From Paraburkholderia edwinii (GTDB taxonomy: Bacteria > Pseudomonadota > Gammaproteobacteria > Burkholderiales > Burkholderiaceae): DNA of 64,000 nucleotides. Every line of letters starts with the position of its first letter. The stretch's first letter is position 1. Shown here in pieces: positions 56,645 through 64,000 of this stretch. A program made the translations under genes and the position numbers. The notes under the pieces were generated by a model, which was given only the letters and a program-made list of their open reading frames with translations, was not told the DNA's origin and did not search any database. The DNA lies in assembly GCF_019428685.1 (NCBI RefSeq), contig NZ_CP080095.1:4862882-4926881 (forward strand). The letters run 5' to 3'.

Positions 56645-56908
56645 TTATCGCAGCAGCGCCATGACCGCTTGATTTCGGGCCTGCTCCTTCGTTGCTGCCG
56701 CCTGTGCTGCTTCAGACTCCTTGTTGGCAGCCTGTTTCGCAGCCTGAGCATCTTGCGGGGTGCCCGTTTCGGCTGCCCGATTCGCCGCCGCATCTGCCTT
56801 GGCATTCGCTTTCGTCAGGTCGCCGTACGTGCTGCCGTTGTGGTCGTAACCAGCCGTCTGTGCGGCGCCGAGATGGCCGATATACGGATTGCTTCCACCT
56901 ATAACCAT
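56645..56908 (-). CDS. sctF: T3SS needle subunit, probable SctF
   Basis: 87 residues. A Gly/Ser-rich start (VIGGSNPYIGHLG) leads into two Ala/Lys/Gln-rich helices joined by TGTPQD, the helix-turn-helix plan of needle proteins, where the turn is a P-x-D motif; the end (ARNQAVMALLR) is helical as in YscF/PrgI. Length and position between sctD and sctI also fit. Sequence identity to known needles is low, so it could instead be another small secreted protein. AAGGA lies about 9 bases upstream. Confidence 0.6.
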   Translation of the reverse strand: MVIGGSNPYIGHLGAAQTAGYDHNGSTYGDLTKANAKADAAANRAAETGTPQDAQAAKQAANKESEAAQAAATKEQARNQAVMALLR

Positions 56909-57040
56909 GATTTGAATCCTTAAGTTTGATCACGCGTTTAACGAAGCGATTGCTTCCTACACCGCTCACCAGGCGACGCGCGCGCCCCGCAAGCTGTACT
57001 AGACACCTGAACTTCGGCATCCGATTCCTTTATGGACGCG

Positions 57041-58141
57041 TCAGCACTGATCGCTCTCGCGAGTCTCTTTCGTAAAAAACTCGTAAACCGACCCATCGTC
57101 ATCGCGCGTCACCTCCGCTATGCAGCCGGAAATGCGCGTGAGCTTGCCGATCTTTAGCCGCGACCCCGCGAAATACATCCCACCCTGCTGATCGACGAGC
57201 CACGCACCATGCGACGAGCGCATCAGATTCATCCCGATCGATTCGAGCGGAACGCGCACCGGTCCATTGCTCGCCGGATGACCGACGAACGTCACTTCAT
57301 TCAAGCCATTGATCTCGACGCGTGCGAGGCGTGCGAGGCGCGCGTAGTCCCACGACTCGGGTAGCAGATAGCCGTCGGCAGGCGGCGGCGTGACCGCGAA
57401 CGCGCCGGGCTGCGCAGACTGCACTTGCGCGGCGCGGTAGTACTTGCCGAGAAACGCCTGCAACTGATCACGCAACTGATCGATCACGACAACCCTCAAC
57501 ACCGGCGTACGGGCGCCGCTGCGCGCGGCAATCGCAAGCGCGGAAAGGTCCGCATAGCTCTGCACATATCCCTCGTACACCGGCACGCCGGTCTTCGCAT
57601 CGGTGCGCGTGCGCACGAAACGAAAAGCGGGATTGTCGTCATGACGTATCACTTTCGACGCGAACAGTGGGCTCGCAACCTGCCAGACGACCGCCGACAC
57701 GAACACCACGGCAAGCGCTCCCATTCCCACTTTCACGGGAAGCGGCAGCATCGCGGAGCGCTTCGCCGCATACGCCATCGGCGCGTGAGCCAATAGCCAC
57801 GCGAGTTCCGCCTTGCGTACGGCGCGCGGTGTAAGCGCGTCGCGGCTGCTGAACTGCAGCGTCGCCGCACCGAGCTCGAACGCCCCGCCAAGCCGCAGCT
57901 CAGTCGATTTGCCGGCGCGAAGCGGACGACCGAATACAGAAACGCCGTCCTGCTTGGCCACGAGCGTGAGCTTTTCGCCATCGAGGCGAATCGTCGCGTG
58001 ATGCGCGGCGACGCCTTCGTCGATCAGCACGAGATCGACGGCTTCGCCGTTGCCGATCGACAGCTCATGCCCGTCGGACAGCAACACGCTCGCCCCGGCG
58101 TGAATGCCGCCGGTCACGACTATCAGTGCATTGCCGTTCAT
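57041..58141 (-). CDS. sctD: T3SS inner membrane ring protein SctD
   Basis: 366 residues. An N-terminal FHA-like domain (GASVLLSDGHELSIGNGEAVDL ... HHATIRL), one membrane helix at about 138-158, and a periplasmic ring-building part. It makes the outer of the two inner-membrane rings and links to the secretin and SctJ. The start overlaps the sctC stop (ATGA). Confidence 0.9.
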   Translation of the reverse strand: MNGNALIVVTGGIHAGASVLLSDGHELSIGNGEAVDLVLIDEGVAAHHATIRLDGEKLTLVAKQDGVSVFGRPLRAGKSTELRLGGAFELGAATLQFSSRDALTPRAVRKAELAWLLAHAPMAYAAKRSAMLPLPVKVGMGALAVVFVSAVVWQVASPLFASKVIRHDDNPAFRFVRTRTDAKTGVPVYEGYVQSYADLSALAIAARSGARTPVLRVVVIDQLRDQLQAFLGKYYRAAQVQSAQPGAFAVTPPPADGYLLPESWDYARLARLARVEINGLNEVTFVGHPASNGPVRVPLESIGMNLMRSSHGAWLVDQQGGMYFAGSRLKIGKLTRISGCIAEVTRDDDGSVYEFFTKETRESDQC

Positions 58142-60063
58142 CGCACTTGACCCTGCAAAGGCGACCCCGCCGCCGATGCGGCCGGTAATAACGGTTGATT
58201 GGTCAAAGCCGCTTGCCGCGACTGCGGCTGCGACTGCAGCGCGCCCGCCACGGCCGCATTCAGCGTATTCGCGGGCGCCGGCGAGGACGCCGATTGCGTA
58301 GCCGCAACAGGAACCGGCGCTGCGTCAGGCGTGCCGCCATTCAATCGCCTCAGGCGCGGCGTAATCAGAATGAGCCGCTCGAGCCGCTGCGAATTCGTGC
58401 GCGTACTGCCGAATAGCGCGCCGACATAAGGGATATCGCCGAGTACCGGCACCTGCGATCTCGACGTCTCGCTCTTTTCGTACTGGTATCCGCCGATCAA
58501 CAGACTTTCGCCGTCCGCCACGATCGCCTGCGTGACGATCGAATGATTGTTCACGCGCGGAATGCCGTCGACGGACTGCGTCGTATCGAATGCGCCATCT
58601 TCGATCTGCACGTTAAGCAGAATGTTCTTACGCGCGTCATCGGCCGATTCCACCGTCGGCGTCACCTTGAGCGTCAGTCCCGTGTCGACGTTGTATAGAT
58701 CGACATCCTGATTACCGGCGACGCGCACATACACCGAGTTGCGCGACGACAAGACCGCTTCCGAGTTGTTGAGCGTCAGCACCTGCGGGCGCGACAGGAT
58801 ATGTGCCTTCCCGCTCTGTTCGAGCGCGCGGATCTGTGCAAACAGGTAATTCACGGAGTTGCCGATCAGCGTGGTGAGGTTCACGCCTTGCAATGCGCCT
58901 GCCACACCCGACAGCGCCGACTGGCCGACGGTCGGATAGTTGTTGACCATGCCATAGACCGCGCCATCCTGTCCGGACGCGCCGCCGCCCCAGCGGATGC
59001 CGAGATCGCGTGCCGCATCGGTCGCCACGTCGATGACGACCGCGGTGATTTCGACGAGGTCCTGCGGCTGGTCGAGCATCGCAATCGCACGCTCGTAGTT
59101 CGGCATCATCTCCGGAACGTCGTAGACGACGACCGAATTGGTGCGTGCATCGGCCACGATATTGCGACGCGCGGACGTCACGTCGGACGGCATCGTCACT
59201 TCCATTTGCGTGGTCGCCGTGGGATCGGGCGACAGCATTGCATCCGCGTCCGCGGCGCCGGACAACCCAAGACCGCGCAAGCTCGGCAACGGCGGCGGGC
59301 CGCTGCGCGACGGGCGCGCCTCCTTGACGCGCAGCCCGCGTGCCGCCGGCCGTGGAACATAGGTATCGCCCATCAGCTTGCGCAATAGCGATGCGACGCC
59401 CGGAACCGTGTTCGTGCGGTTTCCGCTCGTATAGGTGATGTCTTGTGCCTGCGCATAGCGCAGGCGAAACACACGAATCTGCGTCTGATCGAATGGCGTT
59501 TCGATCGCGGCCTGCTGTCGTGCTTTTTCGATTGCATCGGCAATCGAATCGACGAAGCGCGAAGGCCCGGTCGCTTTAGCGGTGGTATCCGAATAGCGCA
59601 CCGGCAGGTGCGGGTCGTCGAGATCGAGGCTGCGCAGAAGACCCGACACGGCTTCGCGCTTCATCGGCGCGAAGGGAATTGTTCTGGTTTTGATGTCCGA
59701 ACCCGCGGACACGTGCAGCATTTTTCCGTCGAAGTACCACGCGAGGCCATACGCCTCCGTCAGCTTCGCGAACACATTGGCGGGCGGCTCATCGAACGTG
59801 CCGTTCACCATGCCCTTGACGCTCTTCGCGATGTCGACCGACAGGCCGCCCGCGCTTGCGACGTCTTTCAACACTTCGGAAAGTTGCGAGTTGCGCGCGA
59901 AGTAGTGCATCGGCGCATTGCGCCAGGGCGGCTCGCCTGCGTGCGTCGTGCACGCGTGCAACGTGACCCATGCAAACGCGAGACGGCGCATTGCGACGCC
60001 AGTCGAATAGCGTCGATAACGGCGTCGCCCGTCCTTGCCTGCGTTGCACCACGTCGTGAACAT
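58138..60063 (-). CDS. sctC: T3SS outer membrane secretin SctC
   Basis: 641 residues. ATG 60063 is chosen because AGGAG lies 5 bases upstream; ATG 59991 would give a shorter, more usual signal (RRLAFAWVTLHACTTHAG). N-domains (FARNSQLSEVLKDVASAGG, VRYSDTT) are followed by secretin motifs (VEITAVVIDV, SRPQVLTLNNSEAVL, VPVLGDIPYVGALFGSTR). A Pro/Ala/Gln-rich tail closes it. It forms the outer-membrane channel. First gene of the operon, with a hairpin just before its ribosome site. Confidence 0.94.
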   Translation of the reverse strand: MFTTWCNAGKDGRRRYRRYSTGVAMRRLAFAWVTLHACTTHAGEPPWRNAPMHYFARNSQLSEVLKDVASAGGLSVDIAKSVKGMVNGTFDEPPANVFAKLTEAYGLAWYFDGKMLHVSAGSDIKTRTIPFAPMKREAVSGLLRSLDLDDPHLPVRYSDTTAKATGPSRFVDSIADAIEKARQQAAIETPFDQTQIRVFRLRYAQAQDITYTSGNRTNTVPGVASLLRKLMGDTYVPRPAARGLRVKEARPSRSGPPPLPSLRGLGLSGAADADAMLSPDPTATTQMEVTMPSDVTSARRNIVADARTNSVVVYDVPEMMPNYERAIAMLDQPQDLVEITAVVIDVATDAARDLGIRWGGGASGQDGAVYGMVNNYPTVGQSALSGVAGALQGVNLTTLIGNSVNYLFAQIRALEQSGKAHILSRPQVLTLNNSEAVLSSRNSVYVRVAGNQDVDLYNVDTGLTLKVTPTVESADDARKNILLNVQIEDGAFDTTQSVDGIPRVNNHSIVTQAIVADGESLLIGGYQYEKSETSRSQVPVLGDIPYVGALFGSTRTNSQRLERLILITPRLRRLNGGTPDAAPVPVAATQSASSPAPANTLNAAVAGALQSQPQSRQAALTNQPLLPAASAAGSPLQGQVR

Positions 60064-60323
60064 CAAAGCTCCTGTGCCGGCTAAAAGGCCGGCTTCGTCA
60101 TAACGGAACTTTAGTTGTGCGCGCATGCATCACGGTCATACAAATATATCACCGGAGTCTCGCGAACTGCGCGAGGATAGAAGACACGCCAGCAGGCAAA
60201 TGTTTTTTTGGTTATTTGATCAATATGCCTAAGCAATTGTCGCTGGATTAGCGATTGCAGAAAGTTCCACTTTGCATTCAAACGATAACTTTGAGCAGCT
60301 TCGAAATTTCTGAGCAGGTTCAA
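60064..60323. promoter_or_regulatory. Divergent control region of the sctC operon and the RHH gene
   Basis: This 260-base region is AT-rich compared with its surroundings, with TATATT- and GATCAA-like elements that could serve promoters in both directions. A GCCGGC-N6-GCCGGC hairpin (60076-60093) lies 12 bases from the sctC ATG. No repeated TTCG-type hrp box was seen. Confidence 0.45.
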
Positions 60324-60653
60324 ATGCCCATTACACAGTATTGCAATTTCAGTGCGGACCTCGCGCGGCCGCGACAGCGGTCGGTGCGCGTCAATGGTCT
60401 CGCCACCTGTCTAAGGCTTGAAGAGGTCTACTGGACGATCATCGAAAAACTCGCACGAGAAGAGTCGCTCACCGTGGGAAAACTCATATCGCGCTGGGCT
60501 CTGGAGATGGACCTCGCCCATGAGGATGTCTGGAATTTCACCGGCTACGTGCGCGTGATTTGTGTCGTTCAATTGATGAAACGCGCCGGGTCGATGGCGA
60601 GCGATGGAAACGTCATTGCGCCGGACCTCGCTAATACGCGCGATATGCAATGA
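60324..60653 (+). CDS. Ribbon-helix-helix domain protein, candidate T3SS regulator
   Basis: 109 residues from ATG 60324. A basic N-terminal strand and helices (RPRQRSVRVNGLATCLRLEEVYWTII, then LTVGKLISRWALEM and YVRVICVVQLMK) match the RHH_4-like fold, in which the N-terminal strand binds the major groove as a dimer. It is transcribed away from the T3SS operon across a short region, the usual position of a local regulator. The role is inferred. Confidence 0.65.
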   Translation: MPITQYCNFSADLARPRQRSVRVNGLATCLRLEEVYWTIIEKLAREESLTVGKLISRWALEMDLAHEDVWNFTGYVRVICVVQLMKRAGSMASDGNVIAPDLANTRDMQ

Positions 60654-60809
60654 AGCGTGCGATGTCGCCGCAAGCCAAACTCAATTCAGACCGGCAATCA
60701 GGAGATTTCCATGTAGAAAGAAAAGACTTGTAGCAGGAGAGACGCACGATTCATTCGTAACCCGCTCTGACCAGATTCAGAGCATCATTTTAGAAACGGA
60801 AAAACATTC

Positions 60810-61217
60810 ATGATTTCAAATTCTTTGGGTTCATTCAATCCCGGTCAAGCCGATTTCGCGCGCGCCTCGCCCTTCGCACAACATGGCGGACTTTCGAGCG
60901 GTGGGTTGGGTGACATTCCATCCCGGGCGGCGTACGCGTTGGGGCGGCAAGCGGGCGCAGCTGCCGCGGAAAAGTTCGGTGCCACGCCGCCCATCTACTC
61001 GCCGCCGGATACAACTTCGAGCGGCGTCGGCGACACGAGCACCGGGAACGGCGATGGCAGCAATTGTTCGAGCGGCAGCTGTTCGTCGGGCGGTAGCTCG
61101 GCATCGGGTGGTGACACGAAGTCGGGTGGCGACAACATGGGAGCCCAGATCGTGCAGCAGTTGATGGCGGCACTCATGCCCATGCTGGAGAAGGCGCTCA
61201 GCGGCGCTAAAAGCTAA
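60810..61217 (+). CDS. Ser/Gly-rich harpin-like small protein
   Basis: 135 residues. No Sec signal. The N-terminus is Ser/Asn/Gly-rich (ISNSLGSFNPGQADF), the middle is nearly all Ser, Gly and Asp with two Cys (NCSSGSC), and the C-terminus is an amphipathic helix (GAQIVQQLMAALMPMLEKAL). This composition, lack of other motifs and position beside the T3SS resemble harpins (HrpZ/PopA/Hpa1), secreted helper proteins. The two Cys are unusual for that group. Function is inferred only. Confidence 0.5.
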   Translation: MISNSLGSFNPGQADFARASPFAQHGGLSSGGLGDIPSRAAYALGRQAGAAAAEKFGATPPIYSPPDTTSSGVGDTSTGNGDGSNCSSGSCSSGGSSASGGDTKSGGDNMGAQIVQQLMAALMPMLEKALSGAKS

Positions 61218-61465
61218 CGTTGCAGCATGACCGTGACTGCTGCCGCATCCGCGCGCGCAAGCGTTGAAGACGCCTATCGAGCGGCGGTCACCGGGCGGCC
61301 GGTAGACGCATGAAGGGACAACCCTGCGCCGCCGTTTGCCTGCCCTGACTTATTCATACACACGCGCTGCGAATTGACTCTTGCCCGGCAAATTCGCAGT
61401 TGCTCGGCTGCAACGCGCAGCCTGCAAGGCATCAACTGCCTGCAGGTGATCGAACTGCCTCCGCG

Positions 61466-63202
61466 TTACGCTCCCGCGCCGACGTCCGACTCATAAACAT
61501 AGTTTTCCGTGCCGGGATGCTTCTGCCGATAGGCCCGGACAGCTTCGTCACGCAATGCGCTCGCCTTCTCGCGTGCGGCTTCGTCAGCCAGACTGTCCGC
61601 TGCATTGCTAATGCCGATACCGGCGATCGCCAATCCGATCGAAATGATCGGCCCGATAACCGGAATGAACGACACCATGCCACCGATCAGTCCGATGGTG
61701 CTCCCGGCCAGTCTCACACGATCCGCTTCCGTTGCGGTGCCGTCTGCGACTTTCTTGATGTAGTCGTCGACTCTTGCGCCGAAGTCGGCCGCAGCGAATG
61801 CCGTGTTGATCAAGGCGGGTCCAAGTTGCGCCTTGAGCGCGGGTGAGATCTTCAGCCACTCGGGGAGGTTGGCGGTCGGCTCCGAAATGAAGTTCTGATA
61901 CTTCATAAAGAATTCGCGATAGTCCTTTTTCAGCTTCTGGAGTCTCGAGAGCTTCTCTTCTTTCGACAAGCCTTCAAGGCTCCCGATACTCTTTGCAATC
62001 TCGAGCTGCTGCTTCGACATTTCCGCGAGATTCGGTATTGCGTCTTCGGTCAGTATTTCGAAGCCTTGCGCGATCTCTTCTTCGCGACGGCGATACGAAA
62101 GCAACTTCGCACCGAGGTTTCGCGCGGCATCCTCGTGCGACATGCCCGCAACACCGGGGTCCGTATAGCGGCCCGATTTGAGCTGTTCACGAAGCCCCTT
62201 CATGTCCTTGTCAAGCTCGGTGAGCTCTGCCTCGGATTGCGCTTTGCGTGCCGCGGCATCCTTCTTCACCCCCTCGGCAAGCTGCGTCGCGGATGCGATT
62301 TTTCGCTGCGCGTCGGCGGATAGTTCCACAATCCGCGCCGGCTGGTTGCCTGGAGGGGTCTTTTCGAGTTCGGCGACGATACCCTGCACTTCCTGATCGT
62401 GCATCGCGACGAGCTGCGCGTCGAGGTTCTGGTTGTACGTCTGCATGCTTTGTTGCATCAACGCGCCGTGCTCTTCGGGCGACATCGGCGGCAGGTGCGC
62501 AACGCTCGCATCGACCTCCGATCCGACCGCACTTTCAGGAATCGGTGTTCCTGTGCCCGCTTCGGAAACCGTGCCGCTGGACGTGCCGCTGGTCGTCGGA
62601 GAAGGCGGCACCCCCGTACCGATCGTACTGCTCGTCTTGCCCAATTCGGTCTGCCACTGCTTGACGAGATGGTTGCCGACGTCGGCGCCAAGGCCAGCGG
62701 AGATTTCCGTTAAACCTTCACCGATCAGCGCAGTCGCGGAGACGATATCGTCGTCCGCATTCTTGCCCGCTTTTATCTTGTCGATGGCGCTGACGATATA
62801 GCCGACCCCCTTCGAAATGTTCGCGACCGCCGCGTTGGTACGCGTCATAGCAAGCGTTCCCACGCGAAAGTTGGGCGGCACGAGACCCCCTTTGACCTGC
62901 AGCGCCGCGAGCATCGTGTTCGCCACCAGCTTCGAATTGTTGAAGCGGCTATCGCCGAACAGAATCTGCCGGACTATGGTGCTCGCATACTTCGCATAAG
63001 TGTTGTATTGGGCAAGCGCGGTTGCCGCTGAAGACGTATTCGGCTTAGCCTGTCCTGTGCCAGGCGATTCTGTTTTCGTCTTGTCTGCCGAAGCTGCGCG
63101 CTGCGTTGCTTGAGCCGGTGCTTGCGCAGCCGGTGTCTCGTTTCGCGCGTCAGCAGGAAATCCGGCATTGGAATCGACGCGTTGCACACCATCAGTTTTC
63201 AT
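61466..63202 (-). CDS. Coiled-coil protein with C-terminal hydrophobic hairpin; candidate T3SS translocator or effector
   Basis: 578 residues from ATG 63202, chosen because GGAG lies 7 bases upstream; the longer frame to 63301 lacks a site. The N-terminal 70 residues are Ala/Gln/Thr-rich and low-complexity, as in secreted substrates. Residues about 300-440 are heptad-rich helices (coiled coil). Residues about 500-533 are a hydrophobic hairpin-like stretch (IGLIGGMVSFIPVIGPIISIG, then LAIAGIGIS), followed by a charged tail. Translocators of the SctE/YopB-IpaB type combine coiled coils with hydrophobic hairpins, and pore-forming toxins do too. It is transcribed toward the harpin-like gene. Confidence 0.5.
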   Translation of the reverse strand: MKTDGVQRVDSNAGFPADARNETPAAQAPAQATQRAASADKTKTESPGTGQAKPNTSSAATALAQYNTYAKYASTIVRQILFGDSRFNNSKLVANTMLAALQVKGGLVPPNFRVGTLAMTRTNAAVANISKGVGYIVSAIDKIKAGKNADDDIVSATALIGEGLTEISAGLGADVGNHLVKQWQTELGKTSSTIGTGVPPSPTTSGTSSGTVSEAGTGTPIPESAVGSEVDASVAHLPPMSPEEHGALMQQSMQTYNQNLDAQLVAMHDQEVQGIVAELEKTPPGNQPARIVELSADAQRKIASATQLAEGVKKDAAARKAQSEAELTELDKDMKGLREQLKSGRYTDPGVAGMSHEDAARNLGAKLLSYRRREEEIAQGFEILTEDAIPNLAEMSKQQLEIAKSIGSLEGLSKEEKLSRLQKLKKDYREFFMKYQNFISEPTANLPEWLKISPALKAQLGPALINTAFAAADFGARVDDYIKKVADGTATEADRVRLAGSTIGLIGGMVSFIPVIGPIISIGLAIAGIGISNAADSLADEAAREKASALRDEAVRAYRQKHPGTENYVYESDVGAGA

Positions 63203-63486
63203 TGAAGTCTCCGTAGATGTCGCACATTGAGATGTCACCGTTACATGGAACGGTGACTTATTCTGCGAGCCATCGGAGTCGACCCGGACGTGACTATGCA
63301 TTTTGTGTCAAGGCCCCGGCATCCGGCTGCCACCCCCATGTAACCAGACGATCCGGTCAAGCAGATATTTTTCTAAATTCTCATGCCGTTCATTTAGAAT
63401 GCCAAATCAAGTCGCCATCAGAGCGTCTTAATAATTCGGTATCCATATCAGAATACGCAGGGGAACATAAAGGAGAACACGGACAA
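63203..63486. other. Divergent region between the coiled-coil protein gene and kgtP
   Basis: 284 bases. It holds the perfect inverted repeat 63234-63257 and, from about 63360, AT-rich sequence before kgtP (AAAGGAGAA lies 11 bases before its ATG). No gene is seen. Confidence 0.6.
63234..63257. promoter_or_regulatory. Perfect 9-bp inverted repeat upstream of the candidate translocator gene
   Basis: GTCACCGTT-ACATGG-AACGGTGAC lies 32 bases upstream of ATG 63202. It could be an operator for a dimeric regulator or a leader hairpin. Confidence 0.65.
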
Positions 63487-64000
63487 ATGACCAATCTCAA
63501 TATTCCTGCTGAAATAACCGCTCGTGACACGCGCCGCCGCATCATGGCGATCGTCGGCGCCTCATCGGGCAATCTCGTCGAGTGGTTCGACTTCTACGTC
63601 TACTCGTTCTGCGCGCTGTACTTCGCGCCCGCGTTCTTCCCGACGGGCGATACCACCACACAGCTTCTCAACACCGCGGGCGTGTTTGCCGCGGGCTTCC
63701 TGATGCGTCCGATCGGCGGCTGGTTCTTCGGACGCCTTGCCGATAAGCGCGGCCGGCGCTTCGCGATGATGGTGTCGGTGTTCATGATGTGCGGCGGCTC
63801 GCTCGTCATCGCCGTGCTGCCGCCGTATGCGGAAATCGGTGTGCTCGCGCCGGCGCTGCTGCTCGTTGCGCGTCTGTTCCAGGGGCTGTCGGTGGGTGGC
63901 GAGTACGGCACCAGCGCGACGTATATGAGTGAAGTCGCGCTGCAGGGCCGCCGCGGGTTCTTTGCCTCGTTCCAGTACGTGACGCTGATCGGCGGGCAGT
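63487..64000 (+). CDS. kgtP: Alpha-ketoglutarate permease, N-terminal part (3' end outside window)
   Basis: 171 codons of a 12-helix MFS (metabolite:H+ symporter) transporter. [44 protein letters not shown] and [22 protein letters not shown] agree closely with E. coli KgtP as remembered. It imports 2-oxoglutarate with protons. The gene is cut by the window end and reads away from the T3SS region. Confidence 0.95.
   Translation, partial: MTNLNIPAEITARDTRRRIMAIVGASSGNLVEWFDFYVYSFCALYFAPAFFPTGDTTTQLLNTAGVFAAGFLMRPIGGWFFGRLADKRGRRFAMMVSVFMMCGGSLVIAVLPPYAEIGVLAPALLLVARLFQGLSVGGEYGTSATYMSEVALQGRRGFFASFQYVTLIGGQ

Overview
The window is high-GC DNA (roughly 63-66% by eye) from a betaproteobacterium of the Burkholderiaceae, most probably Paraburkholderia, Trinickia, Caballeronia or a relative. 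The evidence is the adjacent birA-coaX pair, lipB-lipA with a DUF493 gene, a methionine synthase split into two genes, a PhaM-like granule protein, small betaproteobacterial families (DUF1840, DUF2917, DUF3108, DUF3567) and a KgtP-type permease. No rRNA, tRNA, insertion sequence or CRISPR array was recognised. Functional names come from reading motifs and remembered family sequences; no search was run.

Positions 1-9.4 kb: the 3' end of a TlpA-type redoxin with a terminator; a gene for a secreted-looking M35-type zinc metallopeptidase with a poly-Gly linker; a dctA-dctB-dctD C4-dicarboxylate operon with a good sigma-54 promoter; a glycerophosphodiesterase; and a two-gene, toxin-antitoxin-like module with a palindromic operator. 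Positions 9.4-26.7 kb are mostly housekeeping: lipA/lipB, a GcvA-like LysR regulator, DUF493, a D-Ala-D-Ala carboxypeptidase, an alpha/beta hydrolase, a 2Fe-2S ferredoxin, a VanZ-like membrane protein, a four-gene Mla/MCE lipid transport operon, birA-coaX, a heptose adenylyltransferase, a diiron protein and a PhaM-like gene.

Positions 27-45.3 kb are core metabolism: enoyl-CoA hydratase and FAA hydrolase genes with a divergent IclR regulator, a DUF3108 protein, an enol-lactonase-like hydrolase, split metH, argS, an SPOR protein, dsbA, an SDR, a BtuF-like receptor without a signal peptide, and a dipeptide-binding protein.

Positions 45.5-63.2 kb hold a type III secretion system (T3SS). Fifteen tightly packed minus-strand genes run sctC-D-F-I-J-K-L-Q-R-S-T-U-V-N-O; most junctions overlap by 1-8 bases. 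They are flanked by a candidate autocleaving effector with a GDPH motif and Cys-containing pentapeptide repeats, a ribbon-helix-helix protein, a Ser/Gly-rich harpin-like protein and a 578-residue coiled-coil protein with a hydrophobic hairpin that could be a translocator. The most unusual feature is SctU: it stops at 246 residues, just before the autocleaving NPTH domain that normally switches substrate specificity, and no such domain is encoded elsewhere in the window. Ruler, gatekeeper and chaperone genes are also not seen. The window ends inside kgtP.
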